Part shown: positions 47,201-62,200 of the stretch, one piece after another | Layout: every line of letters begins with the position of its first letter | Position numbering within the stretch: the stretch's first letter is position 1 | Assembly: GCF_000524195.1 (NCBI RefSeq) | Contig: NW_020170533.1 | Span: forward strand, 107,221-171,220 | DNA length: 64,000 bases | Direction of reading: 5' to 3' | From: Echinococcus granulosus | Taxonomy: Eukaryota > Platyhelminthes > Cestoda > Cyclophyllidea > Taeniidae | The notes under the pieces: model-generated | Databases searched by the model: none | What the model saw: only the letters and a program-made list of their open reading frames with translations | Told to the model about the DNA's origin: nothing | Translations under genes and position numbers: made by a program

Positions 47201-50200
47201 CTTTCGCTCTTCGCCTTCTCTTCGTAAGGCCAGCTCAAGTTAAACAGGGGATGTTGAGTGCACGAAAGAATACTTTTCGGTGTTGAACATGTATGCACTC
47301 ATTTCAGGATGGAGAGTTGGCAGTACGGCTGTGGAGTAATACAGAAGGGCATGGGTTACTTTGTCGTCGAGGCTGAAATGCCAACCTCGAGTGAAACAGG
47401 TAGTGGTTACTTTGCCTCCAAAGTGAAACAGTATGACTCGTAAAATCGTGATCATATCGACTCCCTCCCTCGGTTTAGTACAGCACTCAACCTTTGTGTT
47501 CTCGAACGAAGGTAGTATTGGTGGACTTGTATTGCGGATTGTGCTGTGAAATTCACCAGTCCTGTATCACAATGCAACTAAAAGCTTACTCGTGGTTTGC
47601 ACTCTTTTATCTCCCTATTTTCACGTTCTCGAGAAGGTAATCAGCTTGATGAATCTAACTGCGAACGATTGAAGCCCTCCCCTAATCTTGGTCAAATTCG
47701 TCTTCTACCTGAGTAAAATGAACAGTGCAAGTGTTCACAACTGAACTTGTTGGAGTTTCTTCTCTCTTTAACATCTTATGAGGCGAAAGCACTTGTTGTT
47801 CCCCACTTTTAGCGCTCGGTCGAGGACGAAATTGTTCGGCAATCTCACTCGGACATCTCCACTATTGTCATCAGTTACACTATTATGGTAGTGTACGTCA
47901 GCATTTGCCTTGGCAACTATCGTGGACTTCAAACGTGTCTCGTGAGTTTATCCACCTTACCAATGTTATATTCGTAATGGTACACCCTGATATTCTGTGT
48001 AGTTTCTGTGGTGATTTGGACCTCGTTCTCAGTGCTGTCAGTTGTTTCGCCTCTGCGAGTGAATGGAAACTAGCCGCAAGGCAGGATTAGGGGGATGATG
48101 TGGTGGGAAGTGGTGCATCGCGTGTGGGTTTCACTTACCACATCTTTTGCTCGGCAAAGTGGATTAAGTTGATAAATAGCCCCAAAGACTGGATGCCGCT
48201 CCACTCTGCTCCGCTGCAATCCACAGAGGAGGTGCACTTGCGTGGGAACGCACTCAACTGTGGCAATGCCTTACCCCTCAAAGCTTATTCTGTCTCCCAA
48301 GTTGACGGTCCACTTTGGTATCAAGGAAAAGGGAACGAGAAGGCAAAACAAAGCACATGTAGAAAATCACTAAGTGTGTCGCTTAGTGTAGTCTGATCGC
48401 CCTCCCTGTAGCGGCAACAATGTTCCTTTGAGTGGCTACTTGATTGTTTGTTTGGTTCTGCAGCACAATGGGTGATTTGTTTGATAAAGTCGCTTTGTGT
48501 TTGTTCTTGCCCTCTGACAGGACATTCTCGCCTTAATGAATTTGCTAAATGCGAATTAAATCTCTCTCTCTCTCTCTGTGAGGAGTTGTAAGAGGAATTG
48601 CCACGAGAGTGCTACCACTTTGAACACGAAATACATCCTGAAAAGAAAAGCGGATTAATGCGCCAATGCCTAGTGTTGATTTCCCCAAGCTCTTACTGCA
48701 CACAAAGAATGCTTCCACACAACGATCATTTCCATGAGGCTAGGTGAAGGTAGCTACCGTGGTAACAAAATATCCAGTACAGTGCTCAGTTCTCCACCCG
48801 GTCAAAAGTGGCAACCAAGACACTTTCGAATGGAAGAACAGTACACTGAGAAGGCAGCTGGCGGCTACCCTTGATCGTAGCGTCCACATTTGTAAATGTG
48901 GATGTGGTTAGGTGCATTCAAAAGAGGATCGCTGGCGAGACGGAAAGGTAACAGTGGGGAGGTGAGCAACGCATGTTATGGTGAGAAGGCTTCTGGTTTC
49001 GACAATCTTTGTTATTCTGCCAACTCTAGTTCACTGGTTGAATTTATCCGAGAAAGTATTTATCAACGATAGGTAATGTTGGACTTTGTAAGAACTCTCA
49101 TCCCACGACTGCATCATCGTCTTGCTCCTTTATCTCACTACGTGATCACCTATCTGGACTACTTTTTGTGGTCAGAAACTTGATGAAGGATCCACTGATC
49201 TTACCAGCCTTTCGATACACTGATGTAGTAGTTGAATGAGGTATTTTGGTGGATGGGCTGAACTGGTTCAATGCAAGCCTCGCTTTTGGATTCGTCATTA
49301 TGTAGATAGGACTCCACTGTTATGCTGCTCTTTAATTCAATCATCCACACTTGATGCCTTCCATGGTAGTGGTAGAGTGTCGACTCGTCTGGAGGCATTG
49401 CCTTCTTTGAAGTAACAACAGCTTCAAGAAGGTGTAGGATCTGTGCTACTGCAGCGTCACCGGTGCAGCCTCTGGGTTATTGCAGAAGGTGGTCTAATAC
49501 ACAAGAGGTGTGAAGTGGCTTTTGAGAAATGTGTGGAGTTATTTGGAGACTCTTTGCATAGATAACACGAGTGGAATTCCATTTCACCGTTGTGGCAGCT
49601 GAGTTGGCCCAATTGCGATCCCTCTAAAGCTTCAGTAGCAATTGGATCACATGAGACAAATCAGCAAGCCAACTTACATCCGCACTACCAAATGAGCATT
49701 TCATGATTTTCTACATGGGTGGATTCATTCAGGCATTTATTCAGCTCAGCTACCCGTGGATCGAATCATGCAGGCATCCATCCACCCGTCCATTCCAGTC
49801 CTCCCACATCACTCTGCATATCTCACTAAAGCCCAAATGCAAAGCATCACGTTTCGTAAGGACTGAAGTGGTGTCGGACATGTCCTGTCACGTGGACACT
49901 GGCGTACCGCTCGCATCACTGCTGATGATGATAGTATGGGGTGTGGGTAGCTGAACGTAAGTGGGGGGATATCATCATAATTGACAAAGATGCTGACGGA
50001 GAGGCGAAGCCAACGAATGTTATTTGCCTGAAATAGTGTAAACGCCTCATTCCACCTCCTTTATTCAATTGTCCAAGATCGACCTGAAAATCTCACTCAG
50101 CATCGGTGGCGTGTCGATTGTCCTTGCCTCCGTTTTCTCCTCCATCGGTCTTTGGTCCTACCTCGGTGTGCCCGCCACCCTCATCATCATTGAGGTCATT

Positions 50201-53200
50201 CCCTTCCTCGTCCTGGCTGTCGGTGTGGACAACATCTTCATCATGGTGCAGGACTTTCTCATGCATGAACAGGAGGAAGTGGACGACGATGAGGATGAAG
50301 ATGATGCCTTCGGAAGTCAGGAGAGCATTGCAAACGGTGCCGACGATGTTGTGGAAGAGGGTGTGGCGAGTTCTGGTGGTGGTTGTGTCGGTGGTGGCGT
50401 TGGTGGATGTGTTGGTGGAAAGGTGAGAAGACAACGGTGTCGGCGACGACGACGACGACAAGATGATGGTGTGGACAACGGTGAGGTGGGAAAACGTCTT
50501 GCTGGTCGCGCACCTGTGGAGGCACGCATTGCCAAGACTATGGGCCGTGTGGGTCCATCCATGTTCCTCTCAAGTCTGGCAGAATCTGTCGCTTTCTTCT
50601 GTGGTACGTTCACTCACTTCACAAAGTTCCAATAGTCGTCTAATGTTAAAGACTGCACTAACTCGTCGCCTTCAGGTAGTGTTACCTGAGGAGCCGAATT
50701 TTTAGGAAGTAGAAACGCTTCGTGAAAGCCTTACTAAATTCCACTCCAATACCTAGTTTCCACGTTGTCCTTCCTCCTTCCTGTGATTAATGCTTCTGCA
50801 TTGGCAGTGACAGCAGTGTTTGAGTGAATGGAGGCTACCCTTGGTACAGGGAGAAAGACTACTTGGAACATGCGCTGATTTACCGTAACGACGAGATTAT
50901 GCATTTATTTATTCACGCCGTGGATTCAAATTGAATTATTTGGCTTTTGCTCTAGTAGTGGTCATTTCTGTGGAACCTGGGATGAGGGTGATCGGGTGAA
51001 GTAGCCCCTGACCATCCACAGACGACCTTCTTCTACTCTAGCCAGACAATATCTTTAACTGAGCCATCTATGCATGTAGGCATATTTTCTCAGGCCACTA
51101 ATGCAGAACCCTAGTTACCTCTCTGAGGTCACAGCACACGCATCTAAAGGTGACTTTTATGACTGCTCAGGATGGGTGGCAGATTAGCAGCATAGGTGGA
51201 GCATGCAGGCTGACTTGCGGAACACTTGGCCACATTATTAATCCCTAAAGCCTTGAGGATCAAAGTCGCGAACCATTCCCAAGTCTTTCCTTATCACAAC
51301 AATGGCTTCTTGTGCTTTGCATGATTGGCATTTGTGTTGGGGTTATTATGTTACCTTAGTATCCCTAATTAGTATGACCTTGAATCACAAGTGTCGTACG
51401 ATGTGGGACTGGCACGAACTGCGGCATGCAACGCATCCACACGCGCACATGTGCGTGGTAGTGATTGTGCTATTATTACTAGCCCCACGGGTCCATTTGC
51501 GTTCCTACGCCAAAAACAGCCTCCGTGAACTATCACCGGCCAATGGAGAGGCGAAGAGTGTGGGCATTTTGTTCTGTTGTAAGACACCTTTGTTGCATGT
51601 CTGCACTAGAGTATCCCTTTTAACCACTCAACAAGTTAAGGCAACAGTGAGGTGAGTGGATGCTTACCAAGGAAACCGCTCAGGAAATCCTAAAACTGAC
51701 ATTTGAAGTAATCAGCGGCTCTTCACATCACTGATGTTATTTGGCCACGTTGAAATGAATCTAGGACTGCCAAAAATATGCCAACACAACCATCGGTGGG
51801 CTCTCTTGTTGTTGCTGTTGGCCTGCCCTTGTGTAAGAAGCTTAGAATGGCGTTCTGCTGACGTCCAGTCACTTTGATATGGCCCCGGGATGTTCCACCC
51901 TCGACCCACATTCCGGACACGTGTGTGTGGGCGCATGGTCTACATGGGCACAGGACACAGGCATGACTCATCAATGTAGAGGTCTGATTTTGGCCACGTC
52001 CACTTTAAGGTCAGCGCTACATGTCCAAAATGGAACATTCCCCTCAAGCCACAAAAGATCCCCTGTTAATGAGCTGAACACTTCGTGCCCACGAAGCCCA
52101 CAAACGCGTCCGCTGTTACCAGAATATTGGAGGAGAATGGAACACTACAAGCACTGGTTGTTACCTCCTTTCTGACAAATTCAACTACTTCATTGCTATA
52201 GCATCCAAAGTATGCGTTTGTGGCACGATGTGGTGCAATGATGTCACGTAATTTGTGCCTCCAGGTTCGGACTACAATTGAGTGATGGTGGTAGGAAATA
52301 CTTTGACTCCCAAGTATAAGGCGGTAACTCAAACTGGGCTGCGAGAAGTCGATAAACGTGGTTTTGCATTCCTCATTTTTACATCACTCGCCCTTTTTCT
52401 TATCCAGCACTTCCATTGTGAACCCTTGGAGGGGCCTTCAACAATGCCACCTGGTTGATGGCAGCCCGAGTAGAAGTGGATTTGCGGTTTTCTTCTAACG
52501 TCTTCACTAGTCAGCGTAAGGCAGAGAGATAAACGGATTGGTGGGGAGGGCAATTCTAACTTGAGGCAAAGATTACACCGCTCATGGTCGACGCTGCCAA
52601 AGCGAAACTTTACTTTACGATAAAAGCTACCCTTTTTTCCTTTTGAATAAATGACCGTGTGTCTGGAATAAGTTAATTTCGTAGAATTTCCAACAGCGAG
52701 TCCAATTTTTGTTCTACGAGAAGCCTGAACTGGCAAAATGGCGTTATGTGAGGGTAAAAGGAAAACTATCTAATAGCCAAAGATACTACTAAACGGTTTT
52801 AATTTTGACTCCTGGCGCCCTTCACTTCTTGCAATAGAGGGAGGGAGATGATTGTAGGAAATGTTTGCTTCTTCAAACTCGCGATGGTCCACTTGAACAC
52901 CCTGTTCATCGAGCCGCATTGCCAATGGACCAAAGCCTAGACTGTACTTTGAAGTAATTCGACTTTAACTCATGAATGCATGTATAAGTCGACTCATGGC
53001 TCCTCTCGAGGACTTGAAGCATTTCCGGAGTCACGATTCCGAAATAGGTCGGTCACGCGTCCGTTTACCCCAGTGACCTCTGCACTTGCAGCAGTCGATT
53101 GATTGTTTTCATGGGGTCAAAGTTGAAGATGATGGTAGGAACCGCCTGCTCGCTCAAATTCGCCGCAGTCCCTACAAACAGCTTGTTCAGTGAAACCCCT

Positions 53201-56200
53201 TAACTGGGGTTTGAAATCTGTAGAATACTTTTAAGTAAATCAACTTCAATTCATTGATGCAGATATGAGGAAACTTACGATTCAACCTGGAAACATGAAG
53301 CAGTCCTGTGCCTGGGCCACTGTAACCTGCAGTTCACTCCCTGAAAGGCAATAGCACAATGCCACGCTGACTGTGGATTTCGAAAATGAAAGACTTTTCC
53401 GCTTTTGGAAGTTCAACGTTGGAATTCCGCTCCAACGTCACTAACTACAAAAGTCCCCATGATCTCTGAAATGAGTCGGTACCTCAATCCATAATTTGAC
53501 TGTGCTTCTTGCAAGCCAAACATCTTAGTTTTAGATTCCGTAAATGAGTTAGTAGAAGTGCCTTTGTTAATGGTGACCAATTCTCGCGATACTTCGAACA
53601 TATCGGTATGTGTAGGTAGGGGGGAACCCATTTTCAGCCAAAAGGGGGGGGGGCAAGAGTTCTGGCATTCTGATCTTTCAACCAGCCAATCACGAGTGCC
53701 AACTCAGTCTGCGGTCTTGGCCACTTCTCTACCTTCCTTCCTTCCTTCTGTCCTGCTGTCTAGGTGCTATGACAGACATGCCTGCTGTTCGTGTGTTCGC
53801 CCTCTACGCCGGTGTAGCCATTGTTATCAACTTTGTCCTACAAATCTTCGCCTTCACGGCCCTCCTCACTCTAGACGCGAGGCGCTTGGAGGTGAGTCTC
53901 ACCCATCCCCTTGCCTACCCTCTCCCCCTACTTCTACTTAAATGATCTCAGCGGCATCGTTTTCTTGATTCATGAAGTTACTTCCTCCCAATCTTAAGTT
54001 GGTCGAATTACTTGGCATGTTCCATTACTTACTGTTGTGTGAAGCAGTGATTCGTGGCAGTTGTGGGAAGTTGCCGCGATTTCGACAATCCTTCTAAATT
54101 GAGTCTCCACAAGCGCACTCATTCACGGCAGATGCCTTCCTTCTGTAACCCTCTTGCACAGAGTTCCGCCTTCCTTTCAAATGGGTCCGTCAACCGCGCC
54201 ACCACAGCGATTACAGTGAATGCGAGTCTGAAGACAGGTAGCGAAAGGTTTGGAGTGGGCATATTTATCCTCATGGAAAGGGACCTCATCCTTCCTCAAT
54301 AAAAAGTATCAAGAGCATTCCATCGTCCTGCCACCAGGATGGCGTTGGGGCTCCTCTTGAAGCCGTAGCATATGAAAGCCTTGATTTGGCTTTAATACGG
54401 TCACATGTGAGTTTATGGTTGGAGTCCCCTACCGCTTTTACATAGTGTGAGTGAGTTATGAGGGAAGCAATTGGAGCTGACTCGAGTCGCTATCCACTTT
54501 CTCTCATATGCTAACCCACTATTCATCCCCTCCTGTCCACTTGCCATTTTCTCTTTCCACTTGATTTGCCAACTACCTCTGCCTTACTATCACATTCAGT
54601 AGTCGTAGTCATAGTAACGTGCATGGATGCACGTGCCAAGTAGCAACACGTGACCTTGAGGGCAAAAATCGTCCGATTCTTGCGCCAGCCTTGCCACTGC
54701 TGACCTTCAACTGCTTACGTGCGTATGCGCTGCTGCGTACTGGATTCGTGCCTATGTTTGTCACGGCAATAGCTTTCTTGCCAGTTAAACTGCGTAGTTG
54801 CTATGCACCTTACACTACTTTTTTATTTTCGCATTGCATTGCCTGCCAATGAATGCTGCTAATGGTGGTGAGTCAACTCTCAAGTAGTGTTTGCAACTTG
54901 GTCATTGTTAATGTCTTCTTTAAGTTGAAGTCTGACCTGGGAAATTTTGATGTTATTGCGCTAGTTGGATGAGGGAAAGACGGATTGGATGGATGGACGC
55001 GCGGGCGGGCGGGCGGGCCGGCGGTTAGATGAATGGATGAGGGAAGAGGCGGATGGATGGGTCGATCGGTAGATGTAGGAATTAAGGGGTGGATAGATGG
55101 GTGGGTGGATGGATTGATGTGTGGATGAATAGACGGGTGCATATACGATAAGATTGGTGGGAGAACTGATGGTTGGGCACATGGGCAGGGGTTTGGCTGT
55201 AAAAACCAAGACCCGAGGTAACGCCTGCGTCCACTAGTGAGCGTAGTAGTAGTGGTATAGGTAGTAGCGCGTTCCTACATGAATTTTCTCTTCTTCTCAT
55301 AATCAATTTCGCGGACAGTTCGTTGGTCTTCTCCAGCATGCACTATCCAAATTCATTCGCTAAACCTGGTTACTCCCTACATAACTATGCGGTCAGATGA
55401 TTTCCTTCCTTTGTCACATTGTCTGCGTTTATCACTCGAGTGTACACATGTCTGCATCAACGAAAACGAAGTAGAAAAGGGACCCAAGTGGATTGATTGA
55501 CAACTTGCATGGTAGGTTAAAATACGCCTTACTACGTGATGAAATTTGAGCCCGTTGACGCCGTAAACAAAGAAACTACCTTAAGGTTGTGTCTATGCAT
55601 CTATTTGCATTGTTGTCTTCAGTTAAAGTATTAAGTGCGATTAGTATTCTGCAAAGGTGTCTTCCAAAAGTGTTGGGGCTTTTTGACTTTGGCTGCAAAC
55701 TGTAGACGTACAATGTCCACGTCTGTCAGGTCCATTGTCTTTGCAGTTTACTGTGGAGGTGTACATCTCATGAAGTGAAGGTGGCTGCGGGACTTTTGTG
55801 AAAGAAACAGCAGCACCCTCTCATTCCTTGAGCATTTCAGACAGGTGTGTGCGTGTGTCTCCGTGATCACCGATCGTCTCCCGCTGTTGGCGTGCATGTC
55901 TAGCATGGATTTAGGGCCTCGTTTATGAAGTGGTTAGGAAAGCTGTAGGTTGCCAGGAATGTGGCACCCGCGCCATGTCTGGATTGATTGATGGCAGGAT
56001 TTGTAGGTGCTGAGCCTCCTTTGAAGGCCTAGCAAAGCATGTCTGCGTTGAGAGGGATCTATTAATAGCGTATAGATGGGTTATGGATCGGACCACGCAG
56101 CCAATCCGAAACACTAAATGCAGCGACAATACATCAAATCGCTACTACTTATTCGTGCAAGCACCTGTACTAAAGCGAGGTGCTTCATCGTTGGGAAGAT

Positions 56201-59200
56201 TTGCCCTTGGTGTAAAAACATCGCTCTATGTAGCTCCCTTAAGGAGTGTCTTTGCCACCCAATTCAGGGGCCTTTGCTTTTTGCCTGCACACGGCAAAAG
56301 TGAAGACTTGCCCTTTCCTAATGCCACATTCAGACGACGTGAGAGGCAACTGAAGGTCAAGTGGGCTAAAGTTTAAGAGGAGGGAGGGGTAATTTGCTGC
56401 CCTTAGTTATTCTTATTTTAACACTTCATTGTCTCCCATTTTCCCCTTTTGAAAGCAGTCCTCTTATGGAAGATAAACGCGCTTCTATCATCTTACTACT
56501 ACCATCTTTCGCCTATCGTAAACAGTAATGTTCTGCTTACCAATTTTTTGATAAATCGAACTGAGTTTGTTTAAAACCAACTTTGTCACACTACTTCCTC
56601 CATACTTAAACATATTTTCCATTGTTTACATCTACTGGGCATGTGTTCAGTACAGATTCTTACGAAGGCTTTTATTGGTGCATAAGAGGATGGTTGCATT
56701 GTCGAATGGGCTGCAAAATGTCGCAAGGGCTGAATGACTAGCTGAATGGGTGAATGAAGGAATGAATGAATCCACGGGTAAGTGGATGGGCAGTTAGCCA
56801 GATGGGTGCATGAGTAGGAGGACTGATGGGTGAAGGAATGGAGATTTGGGTGAATGAATGCTTAGTTGAACAGATTGACGGATGAATGTATGAATGCAGA
56901 GATGGATGGAGGAACAAATGGATGAATAGTTGCATTGATAATTAATGGGTGGTTGGTTGAAAGGGCTGGCTAAAGTTGGTGTTGATGGACAGACGAGCAA
57001 ATGAAAGCAGCTGCATAAATGAATTGAGACGTAGTTGGTCAGTAAAATGAATGAGCTGTCCTCTCTAGTCGAGACCACGACAAAATAAGCCTCTCTGTCT
57101 CCTAAGATGTCTGTAATATTAGGCCCCGCTCTTTGAACCACTCGCCAAGCCTACTATAATCCTCAAAGGATTCCAATTGGTGCCATCGTTTCAGGCACCC
57201 TTGACCATCCACTTAAGACCTCCTCCAATTCACAGATCCTCTGATCCGATTTTCCAAATCGAGTTATCTTACCTGAGCCTGGAGTGATTGGGCTAAATCG
57301 TGTGTCCCAAACAGATTGCCAGAATTTATAACAACAGAGTAGATTTGGAATGTTCCTGATCCGCGAATGATTGAGATTTGTAAGTGGTATTTGAATTGGC
57401 CAAGAAGACTAATGATAACTCCTGCTATTATTAGTAGGCCGATCTATCTGCCCTGAGATCCTGGCAACGAGCGTGTTACTCTAGGTTCTGAGTAAATACC
57501 TTCACCCTCTAGCTCACCCTGTTGGAATAATAAAGTGGAAAGTGTGTCGTCGAAGTTGGTTTTCATTCAGAACACCGTTTGCCAGACAGTCTAGGGTGTT
57601 CACTTTTTCAAATAATATGAACCTCCTGTTACTGTCACCAGCACCAATTTCATTGTTGTTTTTCTCCTCGCCACCCCAGGCCAACCGACTGGACCTCTGC
57701 TGTTGTGTGGAGATGGTGATGCCAAGTGAAAGTCTCACGGACGAGGAGGATTCGATGCCGGAGACCGAAAACCTAGGAAAACGGCGCAAAAACAAAAGTG
57801 GGTTCGCCTTACTGCATTTAGCGGGGTCCTCTCCTATTGCTATGATTGGAACTGGGCAGCACTTGTAGACATCAGAAGTGCTCAGTGTATAACTGTTGGG
57901 GTATTCATGAGGGTGGTACTTAGCCCTAGCAGAATGGACTGCAGGGTTGGATAATGTTTTGCTACCATTCCTGGCTGGCCTTCACGATTACCCTTCTGCG
58001 TCGGATTAGATGTGACACTTAGTATTGTTCCAGGCTGGCTGATGATATACAGAAGGTGAGCTTTTCGTGTGTCAAGTACTTTTCCTAGAAAACTTATACT
58101 GACGACGAAAACCAGTTCAGTTGGCAGAAACATCCACTCACAACGGATTCCATCTAAAGCACTCCAATGGTCAGAGCTGTAGCGTTGCACAGAAGTGATA
58201 ACCATGTGCTGAAACCACACCTTTTAACCCAAAGTCAGTAACTGATCCATCTACATGGACACGGATTGTGGAATTGGATGAGTGGGAGAAGTGAGGTGTA
58301 AACGACATTGGGCCAGTTCACTTTGCACCACTCTCCTCCCCTTTTCCCTTCTATTCGCCCAACTGTGTGCCACGTTTTGCAATCACCGGACTGATGGAAA
58401 CAGCCCTGCGCAAAATTGGGATGTATTTCAGTACGGGATGGAACGAATCAGAGGTGAAAGAGCATGATTAGGCACACTAAAAGTGGTTCTGTGCACTTTT
58501 TTCACTCCCACCAATTGGCGAATCGCAGATTCGCATGGTATTCCCACTCTCCTGGGATGAAAGTTATTCGAGTTATTACAATGAGGTGTCGTTTCAGTGG
58601 AACTCCTCTCGAACTCGCCTTGGTCACAACGTCCTGCTTGTGTTATGCTCAAACGGCGATTGGCGAAAGGGATGCTTTTGCATTTGTTATTCCATTTGCT
58701 GAGAATAATCAGTGGTCACTATGCCATTAGGTTTCATTCTTTCTGAATCACCATTCTCAAGTCCTCTTCCACTCTCACAAGCACTCACTGCTTATAAGTT
58801 GACTGAAATGCGTAACCGCCTCTATCCCCACTCTTCAACTTATGGCCATGAATTTGTCTCACTAGAGGATTGAATCTATTTTCCTTTCATGCCCGTATAT
58901 TATACAAATAAGTAGAATAATCAGCTGCATGCATTCCGCCTTTACTGAAATCGAGGCTTGAATCCTCCAGAAGGGAGTTGGTTAGTTGTACAGTAAAACA
59001 GCTCCATATGGTTACTGATGGGATCGTTGGTGGTGGCCGACGATCCCTCGAACACTTTAGGTGCCCAAGCTCCTGAAATGCCTGGTGTGGCAGCATCCAC
59101 GTGGTAGTGGTAACGACCAAGTGGTGAGTCTGTTGTGTTTCACGTAACTGCCAATTTCCTCTCACCGATGTAGGAAAGAGCGACCGACCCTGGCTGTACC

Positions 59201-62200
59201 GCTTCGTGGCACACGTGCTGGCGCCTTTCATCCTCTCCAAGTGGGTGCGGGCCCTCCTCTTCATCCTCTTCCTGGGTTGGATATGCTTCTGCATTGCCAT
59301 AATCCCTGGTGGTATTCACATCGGGCTGGACCAGAAGCTGTCCATGTCGTTGGACTCCTACGTGCTGGAGTACTTTGAAGCCACATCCGGCCTGCTGGCG
59401 GTGGGACCGCCAGTTTACTTTGTCGTCACTGAGGGCCACAGCTTCGATTCGGTCCATGGACAGAACCAGATCTGCTCGCGACCCGGTTGTGATGAGGATT
59501 CACTTGTGAATACACTGAAACAGAGCATTGCCAGCAAGGAGTGAGTGAAAGAAAGTTGTGAATTCTTCAGTGCATTGTTTGAAAGTTGAAACTCCATTGA
59601 TGATGCAATAAGCGCTCACTGAGTAGCCTTTTTACTGAAATGTCGCTCAACTCATATCAAAATTTATCCCTACGAGGCATAGCCATTTTTGCCCTGACAA
59701 CACGAACAAAACTGGGTGTTCTGTGTGGGAATGACTAAAAGTTGTCGAGTTCTATTACTTTACTTTAGCGATTGCTAGGGGAACCATGCCTTTGTCCCTT
59801 AGTTGAATTAGGCGATGCAATTGAAGAGCAAGATAGCCAAAGGGATCTTTAGATGCCCTTCCGATGTACCTAGGATGTGTGAGACTGGATTTACTTAGGA
59901 TCTCCCTGACTGAAAGTAAGATACACTGCAGGGTAAGTGGCTATACACTAACGCTTTGGCTGCCATAAGCTCTCGTAGGTGACTAAAATCTTCGCAGTCC
60001 AAATTATCATTGTTCGAATAGGACACGTGTGTCAGTACTGTCGTCCTCTTTAAACTAGGAGTATTTCGCTTACTTTGCATTGTTTTAATTTCAACCAAAC
60101 ACTTTACTGCAAAGGATTTGTTGCAGCTAGTTATCAAAAAAACTGACAGAGAAGAGATGTATATTTGACCTCGGGTGATAAAACCGGAGCGTCACATATG
60201 TGTGACGCCAGGTGTGTCCTGTTTACAACTTGCTACCTGTCCACTTACGAGACCAACTCAGTTGGGGCTAGAATGACCCAAGTTTCGGTAAACCACCGAA
60301 CCGCTGAACTGTCTGTTTTGTTCACCGGCATGATGTTGCTCCACCCTGACGGTAAAAATATGCGCACCTTCCGACTGAAATTCGGTTCATTGGATGCAAC
60401 ATGTAAATTCCTTTCGGCGCGAGTACTTTTCGTTGTGTATATTCAATGTCCTGAAACCTGATCTGGAAGAACAAAAATCCATTTGCTCCACCTCCCAGTC
60501 TGTGGCGGTCCGTTGCCCGAATAATTTGTCCAAACAAGAAACGAAACATTTAAATAATCCTTCTGTTGTCTGAAATTAGGTGTGTCTGTGTACTCGATGG
60601 CTGTACTACTGATAAGTCAACTTCCTTGGGACAGTTTATGTGGTCGACCTTACTTTTCTCTAGCCATCTCCATGTCAGGGTTGCTCGATAAAAGTCGACC
60701 AGCGTAGCCCGCTTGTGCTTTTCTTCTAACGCATTGCCTGTTATCCTCCCTCTAACCTCACCTACTTCCCCTTGATTGAATGTGCTTCAAATGGGTGTGA
60801 CATTCGTACTCATGTGAAAAAAAATCAGAGCACCACATTTGTGTGACGCTGATGGTGAACGTGGCAAGGGGTTGCAGCACTCCAGAGATCTTTAACATGC
60901 AGGAACACGAGTTCTCCAAATCCGGTATCTCATCCATCTCGTTTTTGGATTTATCTTTGTTGGCCTAGATACTGCATCTCAAATCCCTTGATGTCCTGGG
61001 TGGATGACTACAGGATGTGGAGCACGCACCTTTCCTGCTGCGGAGTCCACAAAACCGAAGGTGGCCTGACCTTCTGTGACTCGGCTCGTGAGCAGAACTG
61101 CGATTACTGTCCTACCATCAATGGTGCCCTCTCTGGAAAACCCTTCAATCAACTTCTGCCCAACTTCCTTGCTCGTGTGCCCAGCATCAATTGCCCTTAT
61201 GGGTGAGTAGACAAATACGGTCTGAAAATGACCAAAACACATGGAAAAGTAGAAACACGTAGAATTTCCCCATTTGGATTGGTGGAATAGAGTTGGCGTT
61301 TGATTGGCTGGTTGGTCGCCTGAATTTGATTGGTCATCACGTGTTAATTGAGTGGAATTGATTGTTTGAAACGAGGTAACTGGCCGAGTGGCTGTTAGGG
61401 CGCTTTTTTAAATCAACTAGTTCCGTGCTACAGTCATCAGGCTCGAAGTGTAATGCTTTAAAAGTAGCGTTCAGTCCGTGGGTTATGTGTAGAAGTGGAG
61501 ATAATTAGGGAAACAATGAGACGAGACTGTCGTGAGAGTAGAAGTTTCGGTGGTTGAACTTGGCCTTGAGATGGAAAAAGGGGGTCTAATCGTCTGTCTG
61601 AGTTTTCTTATCAGGAATTAACAATAGCACCAGAATTTGACGTGGATTAAGCCTTCCCTTCAAATTGGTGAAGACGAGGAAGCTTCACAGGTGAATGGGT
61701 AGAGAGACGCATGCACTGATGCATGAATTTAGAAAGGTTGGTTGAATCGACTCGTGGCCGATAATGAATGGATGGACCGTGGGGTAGAGGGATAGATCTG
61801 AGGCAAATGGATGGGTATATGGTTGAACGAAGCAAAAAGGAATGAGTTAGTCTATTTAAGATGGGTGTACGGATGCATGTGAAGAGTGGATGGATGAATT
61901 AATTGGCAGGGAGGTGGGTTGGTCCAAGATGGATGTGTAAATTTGGGAGAGAGGGATATGTGGATGGAGATGTGGCTCGCTCATCTGAATTAGCATGCAC
62001 TTTCTCGTCTTCCAACAGTGGCAAAGCGCAGCATGGTTCTGCAGTGGTTCTCGCTGCATCCCATCCTCACTCCAATTTCACCGCCACTTCCACGCAGCAG
62101 TTACGTGTGCTAACCTCCCATTTCGCCGCCCATCACAGCATTCTGCGCACCACAGAAGACTTCATTGAGGCCATCCGAAAGGCCCGTGAAATCTCCGACA